Below are positions 1 to 5,952 of a DNA stretch of 9,193 bases, in pieces (within the stretch, counting starts at the first letter, position 1; the number at the start of each line of letters is the position of its first letter). The notes under the pieces are model-generated. The model was given only the letters and a program-made list of their open reading frames with translations, did not search any database and was not told the DNA's origin. The translations under genes were made by a program, and so were the position numbers. This stretch comes from Chloroflexota bacterium (GTDB taxonomy: Bacteria > Chloroflexota > Ktedonobacteria > Ktedonobacterales > Ktedonobacteraceae). The DNA lies in the NCBI GenBank assembly GCA_005881495.1, contig VBHI01000112.1, forward strand, positions 1-9,193, read 5' to 3'.

Positions 1-15
1 TATCTCGCTGAGAGA

Positions 16-47
16 AAAGGGACCCCTTTGCAGAGGAGGTGGCTAAT
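16..47 (+). promoter_or_regulatory. ndh leader: small hairpin and strong Shine-Dalgarno
   Basis: The Shine-Dalgarno AGGAGG at 34-39 lies 8 nt before the ATG at 48, and this decides the start of the NADH dehydrogenase. A GTG at 39 in the same frame overlaps the Shine-Dalgarno itself and is therefore unlikely to be used. Just upstream, AAAGGG (16-21) and CCCTTT (24-29) form a perfect inverted repeat with only two bases between, so the innermost pair or pairs would have to open. No promoter can be judged because the window begins here. Confidence 0.6.
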
Positions 48-1394
48 ATGAAAGACGTACCAGATATAGAGACGAACACTGTTGATAAGGGTCTGGCCAC
101 ACCACAGAGCGTGGAACGTGCTCGTCCTACGGTTCCTGCGGTCATGCTGCGTGTCGTGATTGTCGGAGCCGGCTTTGGCGGACTATGGACGGCACGTGCC
201 TTACGAAACGCGCCCGTGCAGGTGACGGTGATCGACCGCAATAACCATCACCTGTTTCAACCGCTCTTATACCAGGTCGCGACCGCCTCGATCTCCCCTG
301 CTGAAATTTGCGCACCCATTCGGAGCGTGCTCAGAAAACAAAAGAACACAGAAGTGGTGCTGGCCGAGGTGACAGGCGTGGATGTGCAGGCACAGCGGGT
401 GCTCATACACGATCAATCGATCCCCTATGACTACTTGATCCTGGCGACTGGCGCACGTGACAGTTACTTTGGGCATAACGACTGGGCGCCCATCGCTCCT
501 GGACTCAAATCGGTTGTGCAAGCGACCGGGATTCGACGCAAGCTTCTGCTGGCTTTTGAGATGGCCGAGCGAGAGACGGACCCAGAGAAGCGCCAGGCGC
601 TGTTAACATTTGTGCTGGTGGGCGCTGGTCCGACAGGCGTGGAGATGGCCGGAGCGATTGGGGGCCTGGCCCATAAAACGCTGATCGCAGACTTCCGCCA
701 TATCAATCCCAAGGAAGCTCGCATTGTACTGGTAGAAGCCATTCCGCGGATTCTCCCTGCCTTTGATGAGCGCTTAGCCAACAAAGCCCGCGACGCCCTC
801 ACCCGTCTGGGCATCGAAGTCCGAACGAGTTCGCCAGTCGAAGCGATCGACAGTGAAGGCGTGGTGGTAGCCGGGGAACGCATTCCCGCCAAAACGGTCA
901 TTTGGACGGCAGGAGTAGCCGCCTCGCCTGCTGGCCAGTGGCTGGGCGCCGAGACGGATCGGGCGGGCCGCGTTAAGGTGGGCAGCGATGTGACTGTCCC
1001 TGGCCATCCCAACATCTTTGTGCTGGGCGATACGGCGAGTTTCACCCAGGATGGCAAGCCGCTGGCAGGAGTGGCCCAGGTCGCAATGCAGCAGGGGCGC
1101 TATGTTGCTTCCGTGATAGCTGATCGTATCGCTGGCAAAGCACACACGCAGCCCTTCCGCTATGTCGATAAGGGGAGTATGGCCACAGTAGGACGCTTCT
1201 ATGGCATCGTCGAGGCTGGCAAGTTTCGCACCGCCGGTGTAGTGGGATGGTTCTTGTGGCTGGTCCTACACCTCATGTTCCTGATCGGCTTCCGCAACCG
1301 CCTTGTCGTCGGGTTTCAATGGTTAGTGTTCTACACGACATTTCAACGCGGGGCCCGGCTCATCACGTTCGAGGACACGTCACGTCCCCTGTAG
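48..1394 (+). CDS. ndh: Type II NADH:quinone oxidoreductase (NDH-2)
   Basis: Single-subunit flavoprotein that passes electrons from NADH to membrane quinone without pumping protons. The 448-residue product is of usual family length. Seen in the sequence: a first dinucleotide-binding motif GAGFGG at residues 40-45 (FAD), a second GAGPTG at 192-197 (NADH), the FAD-contacting LGD at 326-328, and the quinone-site signature AQVAMQQ at 343-349. A hydrophobic, Trp- and Phe-rich C-terminal stretch (roughly residues 400-440) fits the amphipathic or membrane-anchoring helices of NDH-2. About 33 residues precede the first beta strand; an internal Met33 (position 144) has no ribosome binding site, so the ATG at 48 is preferred. 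The gene is followed by 82 nt before the first phasin-like gene, so it may be co-transcribed with the PHA genes or stand alone. A related pyridine nucleotide-disulfide oxidoreductase is possible, but the AQxAxQQ motif argues for NDH-2. Confidence 0.93.
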   Translation: MKDVPDIETNTVDKGLATPQSVERARPTVPAVMLRVVIVGAGFGGLWTARALRNAPVQVTVIDRNNHHLFQPLLYQVATASISPAEICAPIRSVLRKQKNTEVVLAEVTGVDVQAQRVLIHDQSIPYDYLILATGARDSYFGHNDWAPIAPGLKSVVQATGIRRKLLLAFEMAERETDPEKRQALLTFVLVGAGPTGVEMAGAIGGLAHKTLIADFRHINPKEARIVLVEAIPRILPAFDERLANKARDALTRLGIEVRTSSPVEAIDSEGVVVAGERIPAKTVIWTAGVAASPAGQWLGAETDRAGRVKVGSDVTVPGHPNIFVLGDTASFTQDGKPLAGVAQVAMQQGRYVASVIADRIAGKAHTQPFRYVDKGSMATVGRFYGIVEAGKFRTAGVVGWFLWLVLHLMFLIGFRNRLVVGFQWLVFYTTFQRGARLITFEDTSRPL

Positions 1395-1476
1395 CGATAT
1401 GTTCGTTTTCCACCTTCCGCATGATTGGAAGGGAGATTACAAGAGGGGCCCGTGGCCCAAGATGAGGAGAGAAACC
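1395..1476 (+). promoter_or_regulatory. Leader of phasin-like gene A with two hairpins
   Basis: This 82-nt gap holds two perfect inverted repeats. The first is CCTTCC (1413-1418) with GGAAGG (1427-1432), loop of 8 nt. The second is GGGCC (1446-1450) with GGCCC (1454-1458), loop CGT. Neither is followed by a T run, so neither is a convincing intrinsic terminator. The second ends 5 nt before the purine-rich ribosome binding site GAGGAGA (1464-1470), which lies 6 nt before the ATG at 1477. The hairpins could protect the phasin mRNA 5' end, attenuate read-through from ndh or influence translation; which of these applies cannot be told. No clear sigma-70 promoter was recognised. Confidence 0.4.
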
Positions 1477-2109
1477 ATGGCAGACAAGAAAGTCAATGAA
1501 GCGACATGGGCACTGGTTACCTCCTTCCAGGAAACCAATCAGGCCATTGTCCAGAGTATCATTACCGCTCAGGAACGCGACATGAAGTTTGCGCAAAGCT
1601 TCTTCACCGAGGGCATGGACATGCTCAAGTCCTGCCAGGCTGCAGCGGAGAAAATCGTGGCTGCTCAGGAGCGTAACACATCGTTTACCCAGCGCTTCTT
1701 TACCGAGGGCATGGATGTGCTCAAGACCAATCAGGCCGTGTCGGAGGACATCGCTGCCATCCAGGAGCGCAATATGAAGTTTGTCCAAAGCTTCTTCACC
1801 GGGGGGGTAGAAACCCTCAAGAGCCAGGTAGAGAGCGCTCGTGCCCTGGTTCAGAACTTGCAACAGAAAGCCCAGGAGCAGCAAGAAGCGTTCCAGCGAC
1901 TGACACAGGAGTCGATGGAGGCCTACACGGACTTCTTTCGCGCTCCGCTCGCCGCCTACCAGCAGACGGTAGATGCGGCTCAGGCCGCGACTAAGCAGGG
2001 ACTAGAGAACGCGCAGAAAGCAACTGAGCAGATGGTAGATGCGGCTCAAGGCGCGACTGAGCAGACGCTGGATGCTGCACAAAAGGCGAAAAAGTCACCA
2101 AGTAGTTAG
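1477..2109 (+). CDS. Phasin-like PHA granule protein A, with tandem 32-residue modules
   Basis: A 210-residue, highly helical, charged protein without a signal peptide or membrane segment. Its place directly before PHA synthase and its composition suggest a phasin, an amphipathic protein coating polyhydroxyalkanoate granules; this is inferred from context, not from a recognised Pfam match. Architecture: N-terminal helix (1-20); three tandem 32-residue modules (21-52, 53-84, 85-116), each with a core like AQERxxxFxQxFFT followed by a Gly-containing segment and LK; a Gln-rich coiled-coil region (about 117-150); a conserved APLAAYQQ (156-163); and four 11-residue repeats based on VDAAQxATxQ (165-208). 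The start at 1477 is chosen for its GAGGAGA ribosome binding site at 1464-1470; the longer open frame from 1399 lacks one. Protein B downstream has the same N-terminal register, one module and the same APLxYYQQ-like element, so the two are paralogues. Confidence 0.75.
   Translation: MADKKVNEATWALVTSFQETNQAIVQSIITAQERDMKFAQSFFTEGMDMLKSCQAAAEKIVAAQERNTSFTQRFFTEGMDVLKTNQAVSEDIAAIQERNMKFVQSFFTGGVETLKSQVESARALVQNLQQKAQEQQEAFQRLTQESMEAYTDFFRAPLAAYQQTVDAAQAATKQGLENAQKATEQMVDAAQGATEQTLDAAQKAKKSPSS
1537..1824 (+). repeat. Three tandem 96-bp repeats in phasin-like gene A
   Basis: Copies occupy 1537-1632, 1633-1728 and 1729-1824 and encode 32 residues each with no gap between copies. They are clearly alike at the DNA level as well as in protein, for example around GCTTCTTCACCG, so the expansion looks fairly recent or is maintained by recombination. 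The third copy holds a run of seven G (1801-1807) where the first two copies have GAGGGC. Confidence 0.85.
1969..2100 (+). repeat. Four tandem 33-bp (11-residue) repeats at the end of gene A
   Basis: Residues 165-208 split into four 11-mers: VDAAQAATKQG, LENAQKATEQM, VDAAQGATEQT and LDAAQKAKKSP. At the DNA level the first and third copies are nearly identical (GTAGATGCGGCTCA at 1969 and again at 2035, 66 bp apart). An 11-residue period with Ala, Lys, Glu and Gln gives an amphipathic helix with a straight stripe, as in LEA-type and apolipoprotein-like lipid-surface helices. Confidence 0.8.
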
Positions 2110-2116
2110 CAATTAC

Positions 2117-2135
2117 AGGGAAAGGAGCTTTCTCT
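2117..2135 (+). promoter_or_regulatory. Hairpin containing the phaC ribosome binding site
   Basis: The bases 2117-2124 (AGGGAAAG) pair with 2128-2135 (CTTTCTCT), giving an 8-bp stem with one G-U pair and the loop GAG. The phaC Shine-Dalgarno AAAGGAG (2121-2127) lies wholly inside this structure, and the last paired base abuts the ATG at 2136. Such a structure would be expected to limit ribosome access unless opened by temperature, a ligand or ribosomes finishing the phasin-like gene, whose stop codon is only 26 nt upstream. Confidence 0.6.
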
Positions 2136-3890
2136 ATGACAGATAGATCTTCTCGTGAACCGAGTCCCTTCGATACCTGGAGCAAGTTGATTGAGAGTAC
2201 CATGAAGGGAAATCCGGTCCTGCAAGCGAGCGTTGAGCAGGCAGCGGAAGGAGGGAAAGACCCCTGGATCGCCCTGATTGATCAGCTCTGGCGCGCCAAT
2301 CCCTACAGCAAATTAGTGCCGCTTGATCCCGCCGAGATCACCCGCGCCTTCCAGCAGCTCTGGCTCGATGCCGCACGCAATCCGGACCGCACCTGGGCCA
2401 ATTATAACGAATTTGTTCAGCAATACACGCAGGTGATGACCGGAACGACCCTCAAGTTCTGGGGACAGGGCAAGGATGTCGAGCCAGTCATCGCGCCGGA
2501 GAAAGGGGATAAGCGCTTCAGCGCCCCCGACTGGCAGCAGAATCCGGTCTTCGACGCGCTCAAACAAAGCTATCTGCTGGCCGCCACGACGCTGCTCAAG
2601 TCCGCCTCCGAGGTGCAGGGACTGGATGAGCACCTGCAGCGTAAGCTGGTCTTCTACCTGCGCCAGTTCCTGGATGCCATCAGTCCCACCAACGTGGCCT
2701 TCACCAATCCGCAGGTTATCCACGAGACGGTGCAGAGCGGCGGCCAAAACCTGGTGAAGGGCATGGAGCACCTGCTGCGCGATATCGAAGCCGGGCAGAT
2801 GAAGATGACCGATACCGAGGCGTTCGCACCTGGACGCAACCTGGCGCTGACACCTGGGCAGGTGGTTTATCGCAACAAGCTGATCGAACTCATCCAGTAC
2901 GCACCCACCACAGAGAAGGTGTACGCGATTCCCTTACTGTTTATTCCACCCTGGATTAACAAGTACTATATTCTGGACATGCAGTCGAAGAATAGTCTCA
3001 TCAAGTTCCTGGTGGATTCCGGCTTTACCGTGTTTGTCATGAGCTGGAAGAACCCCGATGCTTCCATGGAAGAAACCAGCTTCGACGACTATTTGACGTT
3101 GGGGCCACTGGCTGCATTTGCTGTCATCAAAGAGATTACCGGTTCGCCCAAGGTCGATCCTGTCGGCTACTGCATTGGGGGCACGCTGCTCTCGATGACG
3201 CTGCCCTACCTGGCAGCGAAAAAGGACGAGACGGTCAATGCGGCGACGTTCTTTGTCTCGCTGCAGGATTTTACTGAGGTCGGCGATACATCGGTGTTCA
3301 TCGACGAACCGCAGGTGACCTATATCGAAGGGCAGATGATGGAGCGTGGCTACCTGGATAGCCGCTCGATGGGGACGATGTTCAACATGCTGCGTGCCAA
3401 CGATTTGATCTGGAGCAACGTCGTCAACAACTATTTTTTGGGCAAGGAGCCGCCTGCCTTCGACTTGCTCTACTGGAACGCCGACGGCACGGGCATGACC
3501 CAGGCGGCGCACTCGTTCTACCTGCGCAACACCTACCTGGAGAACAATCTGATCAAGCCCAATACAATTGCCCTGAAGGGGGTGCCGATTGACCTTGGGA
3601 AGATTCGCCAGGACATTTATGCGGTTGGCACCGAGCAAGATCATATCGTCCCCTGGAAGTCTGCCTGGCGGATCTCTCAGCTTGCCAGTGGCCACGTGCG
3701 CTTTATTGTGGGCGGCAGCGGCCATATTGCCGGTATCATCAGTCCACCGAGCAAAGGCAGAGGCTACTGGACCAACGACAAGCCGGTGAAGAATGCTGAG
3801 CAATGGCTGGAAAGTGCTGAGCAACACGAGGGCAGTTGGTGGGCCGACTGGCTCGAGTGGCTAAGTGACAGCACCCTATTGTGTGTATGA
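2136..3890 (+). CDS. phaC: Polyhydroxyalkanoate synthase, class I-like
   Basis: Polymerises (R)-3-hydroxyacyl-CoA to polyhydroxyalkanoate, releasing CoA, at the surface of cytoplasmic granules. The 584-residue product has the single-subunit length of class I enzymes. The N-terminal PhaC domain covers roughly residues 1-270, with family-typical stretches around DKRFSAPDWQQNP and SPTNVAFTNP. The alpha/beta hydrolase domain follows, with SWKNPD at 303-308, the lipase-like box GYCIGG carrying the nucleophile Cys346, catalytic Asp502 in EQDHIVPW and catalytic His530 in GSGHIAG. The Asp-His spacing of 28 equals that of the Cupriavidus enzyme (Asp480, His508). The protein stops soon after HEGSWWADWLEWL and lacks the tail ending in APGxYV that many class I synthases carry. 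It sits between two phasin-like genes and upstream of phaJ, in one apparent operon; translation may be tuned by the hairpin over its ribosome binding site. Substrate chain length cannot be read from the sequence. Confidence 0.96.
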   Translation: MTDRSSREPSPFDTWSKLIESTMKGNPVLQASVEQAAEGGKDPWIALIDQLWRANPYSKLVPLDPAEITRAFQQLWLDAARNPDRTWANYNEFVQQYTQVMTGTTLKFWGQGKDVEPVIAPEKGDKRFSAPDWQQNPVFDALKQSYLLAATTLLKSASEVQGLDEHLQRKLVFYLRQFLDAISPTNVAFTNPQVIHETVQSGGQNLVKGMEHLLRDIEAGQMKMTDTEAFAPGRNLALTPGQVVYRNKLIELIQYAPTTEKVYAIPLLFIPPWINKYYILDMQSKNSLIKFLVDSGFTVFVMSWKNPDASMEETSFDDYLTLGPLAAFAVIKEITGSPKVDPVGYCIGGTLLSMTLPYLAAKKDETVNAATFFVSLQDFTEVGDTSVFIDEPQVTYIEGQMMERGYLDSRSMGTMFNMLRANDLIWSNVVNNYFLGKEPPAFDLLYWNADGTGMTQAAHSFYLRNTYLENNLIKPNTIALKGVPIDLGKIRQDIYAVGTEQDHIVPWKSAWRISQLASGHVRFIVGGSGHIAGIISPPSKGRGYWTNDKPVKNAEQWLESAEQHEGSWWADWLEWLSDSTLLCV

Positions 3891-3951
3891 TACGGCTATG
3901 CATTGATGGAGAACGTAGCGAACAGGAAAGAAAAAGAAAAGGAGCAAGAGC
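3891..3951 (+). promoter_or_regulatory. phaC to phasin-like B spacer with ribosome binding site
   Basis: This 61-nt spacer is A-rich and ends with the strong Shine-Dalgarno AAAAGGAG (3937-3944), 7 nt before the ATG at 3952. No terminator or promoter was seen, which agrees with co-transcription of phaC and the next gene. Confidence 0.55.
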
Positions 3952-4416
3952 ATGGCAGAGAACATCGTCACTGAGGCCGCCTTGCATATGGTTCAATCCT
4001 TTCGGGAGGCCAACCAGGCGGTGGCGGAGAGTATTGTTGCCTCTCAGGAGCGCAATGTGAAGTTTGCTCAAAGCATCTTTACGAGCGGGGTGGAGATCCT
4101 GAAGAGCCATGTGGAAGGGACGCGAGTTTTGGTGCGAAAAATCGAGCAGCAGACACAACAGCAGCAGGAAGCCTTCGAGAGCCTCTTGCAGGCGTTGGGA
4201 CAGGATATGGGGCCAGAAATTGGGCAGCAGATGCAAAAGCAACAAGAAACGTTCCGAAGGTTAGTGCGGGAGCTGGAACAGCAGACACAACAGCAGCAAG
4301 AAGCCTTCCAGAAGCTGGTGCAGGCATCGATGGAGGTCTCCAAGAACCTGCTCTACACGCCGCTCTCATACTATCAGCAGTCTCTGGAGGCGAATGAGAC
4401 GATCAGCAGTGTCTAA
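3952..4416 (+). CDS. Phasin-like PHA granule protein B, Gln-rich coiled coil
   Basis: A 154-residue helical protein, paralogous to protein A upstream of phaC. It starts with a similar 20-residue helix, then has one copy of the 32-residue module at residues 21-52 (core SQERNVKFAQSIFTSG), exactly the register of the first module in A. Residues 53-125 form a Gln-rich coiled coil in which the segment EQQTQQQQEAF occurs at 65-75 and again at 109-119, with a degenerate copy QQMQKQQETF between. The end holds TPLSYYQQSLEA, matching APLAAYQQTVDA in A, but the 11-residue tail repeats of A are absent. There are no membrane segments or signal peptide. Granule binding is inferred from location and helical, amphipathic character. 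A regulator or granule-segregation role (PhaM-like) remains possible. The stop codon TAA is followed directly by an in-frame ATG of the phaJ open frame. Confidence 0.75.
   Translation: MAENIVTEAALHMVQSFREANQAVAESIVASQERNVKFAQSIFTSGVEILKSHVEGTRVLVRKIEQQTQQQQEAFESLLQALGQDMGPEIGQQMQKQQETFRRLVRELEQQTQQQQEAFQKLVQASMEVSKNLLYTPLSYYQQSLEANETISSV
4012..4107 (+). repeat. Single copy of the 96-bp phasin module in gene B
   Basis: Residues 21-52 of protein B align without gaps with each of the three modules in protein A (1537-1824). They share NQAV, QERN, KFAQS, the FT-Gly stretch and a terminal LKS. It is the one-copy form from which the three-copy form in A was probably built, or vice versa. Confidence 0.75.
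4144..4308 (+). repeat. Internal direct repeat in the Gln-rich part of gene B
   Basis: A 33-nt unit at 4144-4176 recurs at 4276-4308 with two third-position differences (GAG/GAA and CAG/CAA), encoding EQQTQQQQEAF both times. The units are 132 bp (44 residues) apart. Protein A has only one equivalent segment (QQKAQEQQEAF, residues 129-139), so B appears to have gained length here by internal duplication. Confidence 0.8.
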
Positions 4417-4500
4417 ATGCTGCTGAGAAAGCTATTGGCAAACGAGCGGCTGGAATGGATGTCCAACGCCGCTCTAGCACTCGGGAGAGGAACGAAAGGT

Positions 4501-4947
4501 ATGATCAAGGAGACCGAGCAATTGGATCTGGCCATGCTTCCATTACTAGGAACACGAGCGAAACGCACTCGCACCATCACCGAGCATGATATCGAGCACT
4601 TCGCCGAAGTCAGTGGCGATCACAATCCCCTGCACCTCGACGAAGCCTATGCGGCGCAGACCCTTTTTGGTGAGCGCGTTGCTCACGGTTTTCTCACCGC
4701 TTCGCTGATCTCTGCGGTAATAGGCAATGACCTCCCTGGCCCAGGGACGATCTATTTGGGGCAGACGCTGAAATTTCTCGCAGCTGTTCACATTGGCGAC
4801 ACCCTGACGGTGAGCGTCGAGGTCATAACAGTGCGCGAGGAGAAACAACTATTAACGCTGCGTACCGAGTGCATCAATCAGCACGGGACAGTAGTGCTCA
4901 CCGGAGAAGCGTTCGTCAAGTATGAGCGGGAAGCTGGCGCAATCTGA
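4501..4947 (+). CDS. phaJ: (R)-specific enoyl-CoA hydratase, MaoC/hot-dog fold
   Basis: Hydrates trans-2-enoyl-CoA from beta-oxidation to (R)-3-hydroxyacyl-CoA, the substrate of PHA synthase. The 148-residue hot-dog protein carries the hydratase signature SGDHNPLH at 38-45; Asp40 and His45 have the same spacing as catalytic Asp31 and His36 of Aeromonas PhaJ. Other family blocks follow: VAHGFLTASLIS, LPGPGTIYLGQTLKF and VHIGDTLTVSVEV. The frame is open from an ATG at 4417 that touches the stop of phasin-like B, which would give 176 residues. The ATG at 4501 is preferred because GGAGAGG (4484-4490) lies 10 nt before it and the resulting length fits PhaJ. The extra 28 residues, if translated by coupling, match nothing recognised. 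The position at the end of a phaC cluster supports PhaJ over other MaoC dehydratases. Confidence 0.9.
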   Translation: MIKETEQLDLAMLPLLGTRAKRTRTITEHDIEHFAEVSGDHNPLHLDEAYAAQTLFGERVAHGFLTASLISAVIGNDLPGPGTIYLGQTLKFLAAVHIGDTLTVSVEVITVREEKQLLTLRTECINQHGTVVLTGEAFVKYEREAGAI

Positions 4948-4989
4948 TTGGGTGAGGGATGTTGTCAAGGAGGGAGAAGGATACAGACT

Positions 4990-5949
4990 ATGAGTGGAGC
5001 TATTCTCGGCATTCATCATGTGACGGCGATTGCCAGCGACCCGCAGCGCAATGTCGATTTCTACACCGGTGTGCTCGGCCTTCGGCTGGTGAAACTGACC
5101 GTGAACTTTGACGACCCCAGGTCCTACCACCTGTATTATGGTGATGAGGTGGGTCATCCTGGCACCATCATGACGTTCTTTGCCTGGTTGGGAGTCCCAA
5201 AGGGACGGCAGGGAACAGGGCAAGTGACCGTGACGTCCTTCTCCGTTCCTCAAGCGTCTTTGGACTATTGGATCGAGCGCCTGATCCAACAAGGAATATC
5301 CTCCAAAGGACCGACTTCGCGTTTTGACGAAACCATCCTTTCCTTGCAAGACCCAGATGGGCTCGCACTCGAACTGGTCGCTCACCCTCAGGCCCAAAAC
5401 CGTCCAGCCTGGAAAGAGGGACCAGTGCCTGCCGAACAGGCGATCCGGGGCATTCACGCCGTCACCTTGTTGGAGGAGGGGTACGAGCGTACCGCCCGGC
5501 TTTTGACCGAGACCTTAGGCTTTCGTCCCCGAAGCTCGGAAAACAACGTGTTCCGCTACGACGTTGGGGAGGGGGGGCCGGGGGCGTCTGTCGATGTCCG
5601 TTGTGCTCCGGGACTGCGGCGCGGACTGGTTGCTGCTGGGACGGTCCATCACGTGGCCTGGCGAACGCCGAATGATGAGCAACAACAAGCGTGGCGCGGG
5701 ACGCTGGCTGGTCTCGACCTCAATATCACGCCGGTGATGGACCGCAAGTACTTCCACTCGATATACTTTCGCGAACCTGGAGGCATCCTGTTTGAGATCG
5801 CGACCGATGCCCCAGGCTTCACGATAGATGAGCCAGTCGAGCAACTGGGAACACATTTGGAGCTACCGCCCTGGTTGGAGCAGGATCGATCAGCGCTTGA
5901 ACAGGTGTTGCCTTCACTCAGCTTGCCATCAGCCAAACGTCACAGGTGA
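4990..5949 (+). CDS. VOC-family ring-cleaving dioxygenase (MhqO/PcpA-like)
   Basis: A 319-residue, two-domain vicinal oxygen chelate protein, probably an Fe(II) extradiol-type dioxygenase acting on hydroquinone- or catechol-like rings; the substrate is not known. The first VOC domain begins GIHHVTAI (residues 7-14) and the second at about residue 152 with RGIHAVTLL. The expected 2-His-1-carboxylate ligands are visible as His9/His10, His220/His221 in VHHVAW and Glu269 in LFEIATD, close to the spacing of His11, His227 and Glu276 in PcpA. Length fits the MhqA/MhqO group of Bacillus rather than small glyoxalase I. The start at 4990 is chosen for GGAGAAGG (4973-4980), 9 nt upstream; the frame is open back to 4948. 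It lies 42 nt after phaJ and 3 nt before the exporter, so it probably begins a second functional block in the same transcript. A contiguous run of G tracts lies within it at 5566-5584. Confidence 0.85.
   Translation: MSGAILGIHHVTAIASDPQRNVDFYTGVLGLRLVKLTVNFDDPRSYHLYYGDEVGHPGTIMTFFAWLGVPKGRQGTGQVTVTSFSVPQASLDYWIERLIQQGISSKGPTSRFDETILSLQDPDGLALELVAHPQAQNRPAWKEGPVPAEQAIRGIHAVTLLEEGYERTARLLTETLGFRPRSSENNVFRYDVGEGGPGASVDVRCAPGLRRGLVAAGTVHHVAWRTPNDEQQQAWRGTLAGLDLNITPVMDRKYFHSIYFREPGGILFEIATDAPGFTIDEPVEQLGTHLELPPWLEQDRSALEQVLPSLSLPSAKRHR
5566..5584 (+). other. Potential G-quadruplex motif inside the dioxygenase gene
   Basis: Four G tracts can be drawn here: GGGG (5566-5569), two GGG within a run of seven G (5571-5577), and GGGGG (5580-5584), with loops A, G and CC. 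This meets the usual short-loop G-quadruplex rule on the coding strand. The reading frame passes through intact as Gly-Glu-Gly-Gly-Pro-Gly. It may only reflect Gly and Pro codons. Confidence 0.5.
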
Positions 5950-5952
5950 GCT

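Noticed and set aside
8..29. CTGAGAG followed by ACCCC, recalling part of a TPP riboswitch
   Set aside because: The other conserved riboswitch blocks are absent before the start codon, and an NADH dehydrogenase is not an expected target.
39..47. GTG start for ndh three codons before the ATG at 48
   Set aside because: The GTG overlaps the AGGAGG Shine-Dalgarno that serves the ATG at 48, so it has no ribosome binding site of its own.
2934..3827. Long antisense open frame (297 codons) within phaC
   Set aside because: It mirrors a certain phaC gene, has a composition rich in Arg, His and Gln with no recognisable domain, and is a product of codon bias in a GC-rich gene.
3866..3905. Frameshift at the end of phaC that would restore the usual tail
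   Set aside because: Reading the other frames gives VTAPYCVYDTAMH then a stop, or an immediate stop; neither resembles the APGxYV tail, so a simple single indel is not supported.
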